Virus record (IMG/VR): IMGVR_UViG_3300032893_000173 | Location: 1 to 37,333 of that record | DNA from: a virus | DNA: 37,333 bases | Strand: one strand, 5' to 3' | Shown: positions 27,632 to 36,263 of the stretch, piece by piece | How positions within the stretch are numbered: the stretch's first letter is position 1 | How the letters are laid out: every line of letters begins with the position of its first letter | Program-made: the position numbers and the translations under genes | The notes under the pieces: model-generated | The model's database searches: none | What the model was told of the DNA's origin: nothing | Seen by the model: only the letters and a program-made list of their open reading frames with translations

Positions 27632-28558
27632 TTGCCCTACACCAAGCAGCTCGGGCCTGACGACCAGGCCGCCATCCGCTCGTCGCAGGCCGCCGCGACC
27701 AACCCCGGCGGCGCCCTCACCGGCACGCCGAACCTCTACGGGACCAACGCCGGGTTTCTCAACTCCCAGAACGCCGGCCAGGTGGCCACCGGGGTCGCCC
27801 TGGCGGGCGCCCTGCCGACGATCGCCGGCTCGGGCCTCTCCATGGCCGGCCTCCTGTCCGAGATCGGACTGTCGGGCCCGACCTCTCAGCTCTCGGCCGA
27901 CCAGCTCGCCCAGGAGCTCGCCTACTCCGAAGCCGGCCTCGGCATCAACCAGGAGCAGAACGCCATCTCCCAGCAGGGCAACGCGGCCCAGCTCGGCTTG
28001 CTCAACACCCAATGGGGCCTCGAGAACCAGGAATACGGGCTCCAGCAGCAGCAGTACCCCGAGCAGCAGGCCCAGGCGGCTCTCCAGCACCAGCTCAACG
28101 TGGCGGGGATGCAGGACCAGGGCGCCATCTCGGGCACGCTCAACACCCAGGGCTACGGGCGCCAGAAGTCGGCCGAAGCTCAGCAGTACGGGTGGCAGCA
28201 GGCCGACATCTCCCGGGCCCAGCAGCTCGCCCAGCTCAACCAGCAGGGCTCGGCGGCCCAGTACCAATACAACGTCGGGGACCTGGCGCGTGCCGAGCAG
28301 AATCTCCAGCTCGCCGCCCAGCAGAACGGCATCTCCTACGACCAGCTCCAGAGTCAGTTCGCGGCCGGCCTTAACCAGATCGGGATTCAGGGCGACCCCA
28401 CCCAGCTCTACCTCCAGTACCTCACCCAGCAATCGGGTCAGGTGGGGGGCCTCGGTCAGGCGGTCGGAGAAGCAGGGATCGTGAGCCCGGGGCAACTAGC
28501 CTCGGGTGCCATGGCCGGGGGATTCAACCCCACGGCCCTGTTCGCGGGGATCGGGTAG
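27632..28558 (+). CDS. Gln/Ala-rich internal virion (ejection) protein
   Basis: TTG 27632 is preferred because GGGGGAG lies about nine bases upstream; GTG 27623 (three residues longer, overlapping the previous stop) is the alternative. The ~308-residue product has a Gly/Ala segment (GVALAGALPTIAGSGLSMAG) and a long Gln-rich helical part (LENQEYGLQQQQYPEQQAQ, then AALQHQLNV, then SRAQQLAQLNQQG). Such Gln/Ala-rich helical proteins packed in the head and injected with DNA are typical of T7- and P22-like phages. It is followed by two further internal-protein candidates. Confidence 0.65.
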   Translation: MPYTKQLGPDDQAAIRSSQAAATNPGGALTGTPNLYGTNAGFLNSQNAGQVATGVALAGALPTIAGSGLSMAGLLSEIGLSGPTSQLSADQLAQELAYSEAGLGINQEQNAISQQGNAAQLGLLNTQWGLENQEYGLQQQQYPEQQAQAALQHQLNVAGMQDQGAISGTLNTQGYGRQKSAEAQQYGWQQADISRAQQLAQLNQQGSAAQYQYNVGDLARAEQNLQLAAQQNGISYDQLQSQFAAGLNQIGIQGDPTQLYLQYLTQQSGQVGGLGQAVGEAGIVSPGQLASGAMAGGFNPTALFAGIG

Positions 28559-29425
28559 ATGGCCAAGAAGAAGAACGAGAAGGCGCAGGACCCAGTCGCA
28601 GCCTTCCAGCAGGTCCAGCAGGGCCAGGGAGGCGACCCGCTCTCGGGCGTCGGTGACTTCATCAAGAATCACTGGAAAGAGATCGTCGCGAGCGGGTTCG
28701 TCCCCGGCGCCGCTCCCCTCTTTGAGGCCCAGGGTGTGACCAAGGAGCTCTCTCCGAACGACTCGGGCGCCAAGGGCAAGGCCAAGGGCAAGGCCGAGAA
28801 GGTCCCGAGTCCGACCACGGCGGCCCCGCAGGCCACCCAGCAGAGTCCCTTCGACCAGCTCATCAACTCCCTGGCCCAGTCCTACCTCACCCAGGCAGAC
28901 CAGCTCCAGAGCCTCGTATCGGGCGCAGCGGCCCCTCAGCTCCAGGCACAGGCCGCACAGGGAGCGGCGGGCCTTCTGGGCGGCTCACCGGCCGCTGGGG
29001 CCCTCCAGGGCCTTGCAGCTTCCGCACCGCCGATCCCCATGGCCGGCCAGGTGGCCAAGGACCAGCAGGCACAGGGCAACGCCTACGCTGCCGGCGCCCT
29101 CGGGGTGGCCGGGGCCATGCCCGCTCTCGGCCAGGCCGAGACCCAGTCCCTCGCCGCCGCGCCCTACCAGCAGTTGCTCACCGAGCTCGTGAACGAGGCC
29201 ACCTACCGGGCGTCGAACCCCCAGTACGGCGCCTCGGCGCTGGGCCTGACGAACCAGAACACGCCGAGCTGGCTGCAAACGGTCATGCGCAACCTCGGAG
29301 TCCCGGTCGGGAGCGCCACGAGCACGGTCAACAACCTGCTCACCAGCCCGAACCAGGCGGCGACCGGCGGACAGGGAGGTTCGACGAACGTCAACACCAA
29401 GGGCTCCACCGCGGGCGGGGGGTAA
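28559..29425 (+). CDS. Ala/Gln/Gly-rich internal virion protein
   Basis: The product is 288 residues from ATG 28559, directly after the previous stop. It has a basic start (MAKKKNEKAQDP), a segment GDFIKNHWKEIVASGFVPG, a Lys/Gly/Ala linker (AKGKAKGKAEK), and a helical Ala/Gln/Leu-rich remainder (DQLINSLAQSYLTQADQLQ, then AAAPQLQAQAAQGAAG). It ends in a flexible Gly/Thr tail. By composition and neighbours it is probably an ejected internal head protein. Confidence 0.65.
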   Translation: MAKKKNEKAQDPVAAFQQVQQGQGGDPLSGVGDFIKNHWKEIVASGFVPGAAPLFEAQGVTKELSPNDSGAKGKAKGKAEKVPSPTTAAPQATQQSPFDQLINSLAQSYLTQADQLQSLVSGAAAPQLQAQAAQGAAGLLGGSPAAGALQGLAASAPPIPMAGQVAKDQQAQGNAYAAGALGVAGAMPALGQAETQSLAAAPYQQLLTELVNEATYRASNPQYGASALGLTNQNTPSWLQTVMRNLGVPVGSATSTVNNLLTSPNQAATGGQGGSTNVNTKGSTAGGG

Positions 29426-29428
29426 CCC

Positions 29429-32400
29429 GTGGCCCTCAAGTCGAACTATCAGTCGTTCGAGCAGGACTGGAACAAGACGGTCGCCTGGGCCCAGACCCAA
29501 GGCATCAACCGCAACTCGTGGTACCCCATCTACCAGATGGATTCGGCGCGCCTGCTGGCCGGCGAGAACCCGATGTCGACCTCGGAGCGCACCCGGGCCA
29601 TCCTGGCCGCGCACAACCCCAACGAGGTCACGCCGGTCGCCTCGGACAAGCGGGACCCGACGAACATCATGGGCAACACGGTCACCGACCTGCGCAACAT
29701 CTTCACCGGCCTCTCGCCCAACCACCTCGTCGCCAACATCTTCGACACGGTCAAGGACACCGTCATTCACCCCTCGACGTTCATCCGGCCTACCGAAGAA
29801 GTCCTCGGGGGTGCCCTAAGCGGGAACACGAAGGAGCTCAAGAGCGGGCTGGAGCAGGCGGCCGGCCTCACCGGGCCCGGTTCGATCCTGTCGTGGCTCC
29901 CGGGCGTCTACGTGGCCGGCGAGGTCGCCCAGGGCGGCGTGGGCGAAGTCCTGTCCCGCCCGGTGTCATCGTTCCTTGACGTGGCCCCGTTCGCTGACAC
30001 CGGCGAGATCATCGCCCGGGCCGCCGGCGCCTCCCGGGCGGCGTCCCTGGCCGAGCGCCTCGGCTTCAAGTCGGTCGACGATCTGCGCCAGGCGTCGATC
30101 CCCGGCATGGCCAAGCAGTTCGCCATGACCCGCAAGATCGGGGACCTTCCCGAGTTTTCCCGCAAACTGACCGGCCCGTCGCTCGTGGAGGCAGACGGCT
30201 CGGTACGGACAATCGGTTCCATGATCGACAAGTGGATCACGGCACACACCGGCATGGGCAAGACCCTCGCCGCGCTGATGAAGGGGATGCTGGAGGTCAA
30301 CCAGCACCAGACCGACAAGGAGCTCGGCGGCTTCGCCCCCGGCGCCACGGCGCTGAACGAGCTCAAACCCGAGCAGTTCAATCAGGTCATGGCCATCGCC
30401 CACAAGACGGACCCGGCGACCAAGGGCATGAGCGAATACGAGATAGCGAACGACTCTCGCATCGACCCCAAGGTACGCACGGCCGTGAGTCTCTACAACG
30501 ACTCTCGGAACTATGTGACCGATCTGGCGCTCGCCGGCGGCCACGTCATCCCGCGTGCCCTGCCGGACGGCTCCGTGGCCATGCTCCACACGGTCGGGAA
30601 GTCCAAACTGATCGACGCCTCAGACGAGATGCAGGCGGCCCAGGACGACCTCCTGGCCGCGATGGAGCCCACCCACCGGCTCGTGACTCGCTCCATGCAG
30701 CTCGACGCCCAGGGCAATCAGATCCTCAAGCAGCTCAACGCCGCATGGGTCCAGTCCTACAAGGCGGCCCAGGAGCTCGACGGCAAGCAGCGCTGGGAGC
30801 GGGTGGCCGTCGAAGGCGGCAAGCGGCCCCGAGTGGTGGCCTACGACCTGCGCAAGGAGTCCGAGTTTCTGTTCGGCAAGACCGAGGACCCGGTCACCGG
30901 CACCCGCGACGAGGGCGTGGTTGGCCAGGTGGTCTCGGCCATCAACGACCGGGACTGGGCGGCGGCCAAGGCTATGTCGGCCGTGGCGCTGCGCCATCTG
31001 CGCAAGTCCGGCCCTGACGCCATCGCCGCGGACCTCCACCCCGCTTTCGGCTTGCTCCAGGGCTACATGAAGGCGGTCAACGACTGGGCGACCAAGCGCC
31101 TCGAATACGACACCAAGTTCCGCGCCGAGTTCGAGAAGGACGGGAAGTTCGGCAAGAAGGGCGGCCCGTGGGACCGCTACCTCAAGGCCCGCAAGAAGTT
31201 CGAGAAGCAGGCCAAGCTCCACCCCACGGCTGAGTGGACCGACGTGGTCAAGGATCTGTTCGTCAAGAACCTGCTCGACCAGGAGGACAAGTACCACCGG
31301 CTCGAAGTCATGGCCACGGCGCTGCGTGACCGCGGCTGGGCCGACGAGAAGGTCGAAGCCCTGCGCCACGACCCGGTCAAGTTCGCCCAGCTCGCCTACA
31401 TGGAGTACCGGGCACTCGGCACCATGCCCTACGGCGACCCGATTCTCACCCCGGGCGAAGAACGAGCTCTGTGGAAGTCGGCGCTCGACCAGGCCGACAA
31501 GCTGCGCAAGTCCGGTCACGACGTTCAGTGGCTCCCACGGGTGACCTCGCTCGACGAGCGGGACTACGAGGGCGGCCGCTACGGGGTGCACGTCGCCTCG
31601 ACCGGCAAGGCCCGGCGCTCCCGGCGGGCCTTCTCGCGCAAGATGGACATCACCGCCGAGCGCCACGACCCGGTCGCCGCCGTCCACATCGCCGCCAAGG
31701 AGATGCTCCAGATCGACGGCACGATCGAATACGCCGAGCGCTACCTCTCCCCGCACATCGTTGCCGGCGACGATATGTACCGGACGATCCTCGACGGCGG
31801 CTCGGGCCTCCAAGACGTGTTCACGGAGTACCTCCAGCAGGGCACGCCGGCCGACGCCATGCAGCGCATCATGCGGGATCACTTCAACATGGTCTCGTTC
31901 GATCCCAAGGGCCTGTTCGGCTTCACGCTGCCACGGTGGAACCCGGGCGAGACCGGGCTCTACATCCCCAAGTCGATAGCCGACGCCCTGCCGAAGATGC
32001 TCGACCGGGGCCAGTTCCCCCTCGACGGCGCCTACGACAAGGTCACCAACCTGTTCCGGTTCTCCATCTTGAAGATGAGCCCGCGCTACACGGCCCACGT
32101 TGTGTTCGGCGGCACGTTCCTGCTGGCGCTGCGCTCCACGCCGAACATCGTGCGGGCCTTCCCCGAGGCCATCAAGATCATGCGGGACCAGGGCGTCGTG
32201 CCACGTCAACTGTTCGACCGCACGGCCCCCCAGTTCGGCATCGACCCGGTCGAGTACCGCACCGTGAAGGCCGGCACGCTGCGCACGAGTGTCCCGGCGC
32301 ACGAGTACGAACCCACGCAGATCGACAAGAACCGCGCCGCCATGCTGGGCACCCCCGACGACCTGCGCACGTCGGGCAACCGGGCCTACCTGCACAAGAT

Positions 32401-33535
32401 GGGCGCCGACTCGGCACGCTGGCTGGCCGAGGAAAACATTGAGAAGGTCCAGGGCGTGAAGCTGGCCGCGGCGACCGCCATGCACCACCTCAAGGCGCTG
32501 GGCGACATCAACTACAAGTTCACCAACTGGGTCTCGTCGTTCCAGCGGGCGACGGCCTATGTCGACTACCTGGCCGGCGCCGAAAAGAAACTCATGCGCG
32601 ATCCGGTCACCGGCGAGTCGATTCCCATGACCAAGGACCGGGCCCACGCCGAGGCCATGCACCACGTCTACAAGGTGATGGGCGACCTCCAGGCCATGAC
32701 CCCGCTCGAACGGGGCGTGTTCACCAAGGTCATGCCGTTCTACGGCTGGACCAAGCACATCCTCGAGTACACCCTCACCTACCCGTCCGACCACCCGTTC
32801 CGAGCCTCCGTGCTCGCCGTGCTGGCCAACCAGGACTCCAGCTCGGTCGCGTCGGGCCTGCCGACCCGGCTCCAGTTCCTCATGTTCCTTGGCTCGCCCG
32901 ACGCCCAGGGCAACGTGAACGCCATCGACGTGCGGACCTTCGACCCGCTGCGTGACGTGGCCAACTACGCCACGCTCGGCGGGTGGATCTCGGCGCTCAA
33001 CCCGGTCATCACGGCCCCGCTGGCCATGGTCGACCCGAGCATCATCTACGGCGGGAACCCGCTGTACCCGAACGTCACCTACGATCAGTTCTACGGCATC
33101 GAGACCGCCGGCGCCCAGGGCAACGCCGTGACGGCCGTCGAGCAGGTCGTCCCCCAGGTCCAGGCGCTCCAGGCGGCTCTCCAGACCTCAGGCGAGTTCA
33201 AGCGGCTGGCGGCCACGAACCCCAACTCGTTCGCCAAGACGATCTTCAACGCCCTCAACATCCCCTTCGCCCAGGTCCAGCACCTCAACCTCAAGCAGAT
33301 CGCCGCGAAGGACGAGATGGACCGCTACCACACGGCCCTCCAGGCGTCCCAGAACGCATTTCAGTCGGGCGACTTCTCGGCCATCCAAGGCCTTGCGAGC
33401 GTCCCGCTCCCGACCAACGCCGAGTACGAGGTCACCCCGACCTACCTGGAGCAGCTCTACAAGACCCTGGCCGCCCAGTACCCGGGCCTGCCGCCCGCCG
33501 AGGTCGCACCCACCCCGCCACCACCCCCTCTGTAG
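29429..33535 (+). CDS. Large internal virion (genome-ejection) protein, 1368 residues
   Basis: GTG 29429 opens the largest gene in the window. The product is mainly helical and soluble. Recognisable blocks are an N-terminal region (SWYPIYQMDSARLLAGENP), a hydrophobic stretch near residue 150-175 (GSILSWLPGVYVAGEVAQGG), charged helices in the middle (KFGKKGGPWDRYLKARKKFE), and a C-terminal part with possible membrane-active segments (WISALNPVITAPLAMVDPS). It ends in a Pro-rich tail (PTPPPPPL). Size and position match gp16-type inner-core proteins of short-tailed phages, which form an ejection channel. I see no lysozyme or transglycosylase active site. It could also be a polyvalent protein with several activities. 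Confidence 0.7.
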   Translation: MALKSNYQSFEQDWNKTVAWAQTQGINRNSWYPIYQMDSARLLAGENPMSTSERTRAILAAHNPNEVTPVASDKRDPTNIMGNTVTDLRNIFTGLSPNHLVANIFDTVKDTVIHPSTFIRPTEEVLGGALSGNTKELKSGLEQAAGLTGPGSILSWLPGVYVAGEVAQGGVGEVLSRPVSSFLDVAPFADTGEIIARAAGASRAASLAERLGFKSVDDLRQASIPGMAKQFAMTRKIGDLPEFSRKLTGPSLVEADGSVRTIGSMIDKWITAHTGMGKTLAALMKGMLEVNQHQTDKELGGFAPGATALNELKPEQFNQVMAIAHKTDPATKGMSEYEIANDSRIDPKVRTAVSLYNDSRNYVTDLALAGGHVIPRALPDGSVAMLHTVGKSKLIDASDEMQAAQDDLLAAMEPTHRLVTRSMQLDAQGNQILKQLNAAWVQSYKAAQELDGKQRWERVAVEGGKRPRVVAYDLRKESEFLFGKTEDPVTGTRDEGVVGQVVSAINDRDWAAAKAMSAVALRHLRKSGPDAIAADLHPAFGLLQGYMKAVNDWATKRLEYDTKFRAEFEKDGKFGKKGGPWDRYLKARKKFEKQAKLHPTAEWTDVVKDLFVKNLLDQEDKYHRLEVMATALRDRGWADEKVEALRHDPVKFAQLAYMEYRALGTMPYGDPILTPGEERALWKSALDQADKLRKSGHDVQWLPRVTSLDERDYEGGRYGVHVASTGKARRSRRAFSRKMDITAERHDPVAAVHIAAKEMLQIDGTIEYAERYLSPHIVAGDDMYRTILDGGSGLQDVFTEYLQQGTPADAMQRIMRDHFNMVSFDPKGLFGFTLPRWNPGETGLYIPKSIADALPKMLDRGQFPLDGAYDKVTNLFRFSILKMSPRYTAHVVFGGTFLLALRSTPNIVRAFPEAIKIMRDQGVVPRQLFDRTAPQFGIDPVEYRTVKAGTLRTSVPAHEYEPTQIDKNRAAMLGTPDDLRTSGNRAYLHKMGADSARWLAEENIEKVQGVKLAAATAMHHLKALGDINYKFTNWVSSFQRATAYVDYLAGAEKKLMRDPVTGESIPMTKDRAHAEAMHHVYKVMGDLQAMTPLERGVFTKVMPFYGWTKHILEYTLTYPSDHPFRASVLAVLANQDSSSVASGLPTRLQFLMFLGSPDAQGNVNAIDVRTFDPLRDVANYATLGGWISALNPVITAPLAMVDPSIIYGGNPLYPNVTYDQFYGIETAGAQGNAVTAVEQVVPQVQALQAALQTSGEFKRLAATNPNSFAKTIFNALNIPFAQVQHLNLKQIAAKDEMDRYHTALQASQNAFQSGDFSAIQGLASVPLPTNAEYEVTPTYLEQLYKTLAAQYPGLPPAEVAPTPPPPPL

Positions 33536-33555
33536 CCTTCCGCATCCCGTTGGGT

Positions 33556-33568
33556 TACAATCAGGGGC
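33556..33568 (+). promoter_or_regulatory. Leaderless promoter (TACAAT-N7-GTG)
   Basis: TACAAT (33556-33561) is followed by seven bases and GTG 33569. A TGTAGCCT box, like the structural promoters, lies just upstream at 33531-33538 without a start codon at the usual distance. Confidence 0.5.
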
Positions 33569-33697
33569 GTGATAAAGGTGTGCCGGGGTTGCGGCGCGTG
33601 GTTCAGGGACGAAGCAGCAGAGAAGCGGTGTCCTCGCTGCCGCTCGGAGGCGCCCGTGTTCCCCCCGATCCCTCCTGACCTGGAGAAACACGCGTGA
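33569..33697 (+). CDS. 42-residue zinc-ribbon protein
   Basis: GTG 33569 directly follows a leaderless promoter. The peptide MIKVCRGCGAWFRDE, then EKRCPRCRSEAPVF has two C-x-x-C knuckles 13 residues apart, a minimal zinc ribbon. Its stop overlaps the next GTG by four bases (GTGA). The role is unknown; small zinc ribbons often bind nucleic acid or RNA polymerase. Confidence 0.65.
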   Translation: MIKVCRGCGAWFRDEAAEKRCPRCRSEAPVFPPIPPDLEKHA

Positions 33698-34113
33698 GAC
33701 CCCGGCACACCCGTCGCACCGACAAGGAGCTGGCCGGCGCCACGGTCCAGCGGGCCACCCGCCTGCCGGCGGCCCAGGTCGACGCCGTGCTCGAGGCCGT
33801 CGACCGTGGCATCCCCGAGGTCCATTCCTTCACCGACGCTGTCACCGACGCCCTGTGGCTCTGGCTCTACGAGCTCGACCGAACGGCCGTCGCCTACAAG
33901 GTGAGCCGGCCCGCCGCCGCTGCGCCCATTCAGGAGCGTCCCGAGCAGGTGCGCGAGTCGGGCCTGGTGATCCCCTCGACCGAACCTCAACCTGAACTAG
34001 AGGTTCAAGAGGACGGCACGATGGAGCTCGTGGGCGAGGACGAGATGGTCTGGACCGGGGCCTCCCGGCCCGACTTCGGTTCGATCCCGCTGCCGCCGGC
34101 CGATGGCGTTTGA
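33694..34113 (+). CDS. Hypothetical protein with possible ribbon-helix-helix start
   Basis: The product is 139 residues from GTG 33694. The first ~60 residues (RTDKELAGATVQRATRLPAA, then QVDAVLEAVDRGIPEVHSFTDA, shown in parts) are basic, then helical. Such a pattern can be a ribbon-helix-helix (RLPAAQVDAVLEAVDRG like a CopG helix). The rest is acidic and disordered (PSTEPQPELEVQEDG, then EDEMVWTGASRPDFG). It overlaps the next gene by 11 nt. A regulator or virion-assembly factor is possible. Confidence 0.6.
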   Translation: MRPRHTRRTDKELAGATVQRATRLPAAQVDAVLEAVDRGIPEVHSFTDAVTDALWLWLYELDRTAVAYKVSRPAAAAPIQERPEQVRESGLVIPSTEPQPELEVQEDGTMELVGEDEMVWTGASRPDFGSIPLPPADGV

Positions 34114-34564
34114 GGTCCAAGAGTCTGAGGGGCTCAAGATTGAGTGGGACGTGCCGGTCCCGGCGCGCCCGTTCATCACGGCCCGGGTCCAGAACGAGGG
34201 GCTCTGGACCAAGCGCCTGAACCCGTTTCGCCAGCACCCCGGCCGCAGGGCCCGCATCCTGGTCCTCCCTGGGAAGGTCCCGGTCAAGTCGAAGAACACG
34301 GTCGACAACATCAAGCGGGCCCTGGAGCGCCACGACCCCTACGAGATATGGAAGCTCGAACGGTTCCGCAACGACGAGGGCGACTACGAGATCTTCTGCA
34401 CCTACGAGGGCAAGATGTCCGAGGCCGAGTACCTCAAGAAGATGCGGCTCCGTGAGCAACGAGGCGACGTGATCCGACAGGGGCGGCTCAAGAACCAGCT
34501 CAAGAAGGAGAAGGCGCTGGCCCGTTCCATGCTGAGCGGATCGTTGCGTCCCCCCACTGTGTAG
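34103..34564 (+). CDS. Hypothetical basic protein
   Basis: The product is 153 residues from ATG 34103. It has a beta-type start (GLKIEWDVPVPARPFITARV), a basic middle (FRQHPGRRARILVLPGKVP), and a charged helical C-terminus (KMSEAEYLKKMRLREQRG, then RLKNQLKKEKALARSML). No family is recognised. It sits between internal virion and fibre genes. Confidence 0.6.
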   Translation: MAFEVQESEGLKIEWDVPVPARPFITARVQNEGLWTKRLNPFRQHPGRRARILVLPGKVPVKSKNTVDNIKRALERHDPYEIWKLERFRNDEGDYEIFCTYEGKMSEAEYLKKMRLREQRGDVIRQGRLKNQLKKEKALARSMLSGSLRPPTV

Positions 34565-34572
34565 CGCCTCGC

Positions 34573-34588
34573 TGTAGCATCCCTGTCC
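34573..34588 (+). promoter_or_regulatory. Leaderless structural-gene promoter (TAGCAT-N8-ATG)
   Basis: CTGTAGCAT (TAGCAT 34575-34580) is followed by eight bases and ATGGC at 34589, matching the boxes before 3289 and 19712. Confidence 0.5.
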
Positions 34589-34918
34589 ATGGCCGCTATC
34601 GGGCAGACCGTTTCCGTAGGGACCTCGGCAACCCAGTTGTTCCAGGTGCTCGACGCTGTGAGCTATCCCGCCTCCCCGACCGCCACCCAGTTCAAGGCCG
34701 GCTCGGCCAACGACCCGCTCCCGATCCTTCTCTCGGTACCATCGGGCGGCACGGTCTACCTGGGAGGCTCCACGGTGACCAACTCGGGCGGCGCTTCGCC
34801 CGGGTGCGCCGTGGCGGGGCCGGCGACCTTCTCGTACAACGCCATCGGTGACGACTCGCTGTACGCCGCGGCGTCCTCAGGGACGGTCTTGGTCGGCGTC
34901 TGCGTGATGAGGCAGTAG
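34589..34918 (+). CDS. Small beta-rich virion protein (decoration or fibre base)
   Basis: The 110-residue product is Ser/Thr/Gly/Ala-rich with regular strands (GQTVSVGTSATQLFQVLD, then PLPILLSVPSGGTVYLGGS, then GTVLVGVCVMRQ), like a small jelly-roll or Ig-like virion domain. Its own leaderless promoter suggests high expression. It precedes two collagen-like fibre genes and may be a base or cap of the fibres. Confidence 0.65.
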   Translation: MAAIGQTVSVGTSATQLFQVLDAVSYPASPTATQFKAGSANDPLPILLSVPSGGTVYLGGSTVTNSGGASPGCAVAGPATFSYNAIGDDSLYAAASSGTVLVGVCVMRQ

Positions 34919-34920
34919 GC

Positions 34921-36054
34921 GTGCCGCTCAACTCGGGTGGTGGCTGGGCCGGCGGCGGCGGGGGCGGCGGCGGTTCCCAGGGCGCGCAAGGAGCTCAGGG
35001 CGCGCAGGGCCCGTCCGGCGGCGCGCAAGGTTCCCAGGGCGCCCAGGGCGCCCAGGGCGCCCAGGGGGCTACGGGTACTGGCTCCCAGGGCGCCCAGGGT
35101 GCCACGGGCTCCCAGGGAGCTCAGGGAGCGACCGGGACCGGAGCACAAGGCGCACAGGGTCTCCAGGGCACTCAGGGCTACCAGGGCAACCAGGGGTCGA
35201 CCGGCACCCAAGGCTCGCAGGGCTCGGGCGGGTCGCAGGGCACCCAGGGCTCGCAGGGATCGCAGGGAGCACAGGGCGCCACACCTTCCCTCCCGCTGTC
35301 GATCGCCAACGGCGGCAACGGCCCGGGCGTCAACTACACGACCAAGAACACCAGCGCGCTCCCGTACACGTCGCTCTCAACCGACCTGGCCGTCGCCCTC
35401 ACCGGCTCCACGGCCTCGCAGACCCTCACGTTGGGCACGAGCTCGGTCCAGACCGGGCAGCGCATCTACGTCAAGAACGAGTCCAGCGTGGCGGTCACCG
35501 TCGCCGCGGCCACAGGGACGGTCGACAAGGTCTCTCTGGCGCCCAGCGAGGCGGTTGTCTACCTGTTCGACGGCACCAACTGGTATGCCTGGGCGACCTC
35601 GCAGGGCCTCTATCAGTACGGGCAGCGTGTCGCCTACGCCGTGGTCACGTCGACCTTCTCCTTCTCGGTCGCCACGGTCAACACCTGGACGGCCTCGGGC
35701 GGCTCGCCTCCGAGCATCACGCTTCCGAACGACGGCAACGTGTACCGGGTCGAGTTCCGCTGCGCGGCGGTCACCTCGAACCAGGCGCAGACCACGAGCA
35801 TCGGTATCGGCACGTCAACCTCGGCGGTGATTGCGGCCTCGGCCACGGGCGAGGGTGCGGTCAACCAGCTCGGCGTGCCCATGACGATCACGGCTCAGAA
35901 CGTCACCGGCACCGGGCAGACCATCTCGGTCTACGCCGCGTTCACCACGGGCTCGACGGCCGCCACGATCAACTGCGTGGCCACGGCCGCCGGCTCGTCG
36001 ACCAGCACCGGGTTCACCGGCCCGTGCGAGCTCGCCGCCTACCGGGTGGCCTGA
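34921..36054 (+). CDS. Collagen-like (Gly-X-Gln) fibre protein
   Basis: The product is 377 residues from GTG 34921. It starts with a Gly-rich segment (GGGWAGGGGGGGG), followed by about 100 residues of Gly-X-Y repeats, mostly G-A-Q, G-S-Q and G-T-Q. A ~250-residue beta-rich globular region (TLTLGTSSVQTGQRIYVKNE, then VVYLFDGTNWYAW, then YRVEFRCAAVTSN) completes it. Gln occupies the Y position that is usually proline in animal collagen, as in many bacterial and phage collagen-like proteins. It should form a trimeric stalk with a C-terminal tip. It lacks the P-T-S-D-G-L-G module found in the 3289 and 36264 proteins. Confidence 0.8.
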   Translation: MPLNSGGGWAGGGGGGGGSQGAQGAQGAQGPSGGAQGSQGAQGAQGAQGATGTGSQGAQGATGSQGAQGATGTGAQGAQGLQGTQGYQGNQGSTGTQGSQGSGGSQGTQGSQGSQGAQGATPSLPLSIANGGNGPGVNYTTKNTSALPYTSLSTDLAVALTGSTASQTLTLGTSSVQTGQRIYVKNESSVAVTVAAATGTVDKVSLAPSEAVVYLFDGTNWYAWATSQGLYQYGQRVAYAVVTSTFSFSVATVNTWTASGGSPPSITLPNDGNVYRVEFRCAAVTSNQAQTTSIGIGTSTSAVIAASATGEGAVNQLGVPMTITAQNVTGTGQTISVYAAFTTGSTAATINCVATAAGSSTSTGFTGPCELAAYRVA

Positions 36055-36263
36055 TGTCGGGCATCCACATCAATCCCGCCAACCGGGGCAAGTTCACGGC
36101 CTCGGCCAAGCGCGCCGGCGAGGGTGTCCAAGAGCACGCACGCAAGGTGCTGGCCAATCCCAACGCGTCGTCGACGGAGAAGAAGCGGGCCAACTTTGCG
36201 CGCAACGCGAAGAAGTGGGCGCGCAAGCACAAGCGCTCGTCGGGGCGCGCCAAGAGGCGCTAG
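36054..36263 (+). CDS. Small very basic phage protein (I-H-I...K-R-A-N-F-A motif)
   Basis: The 69-residue product from ATG 36054 (overlapping the previous stop) reads SGIHINPANRGKFTASAKR, then EKKRANFARNAKKWARKHK, then RSSGRAKRR. The pattern G-I-H-I-x-P...G-K-F-T...K-R-A-N-F-A-x-N-A-x-K-W recurs in small proteins of many short-tailed phages and uncultivated viruses. About a third of the residues are basic. A capsid-interior or DNA-associated role is likely but unproven. Confidence 0.7.
   Translation: MSGIHINPANRGKFTASAKRAGEGVQEHARKVLANPNASSTEKKRANFARNAKKWARKHKRSSGRAKRR

Noticed and set aside
30620-32794. 724-codon minus-strand open frame
   Set aside because: It is fully antisense to the 1368-residue gene, is rich in Val/Gly/Arg/His as expected for a shadow frame in high-GC DNA, and has no RBS or promoter.
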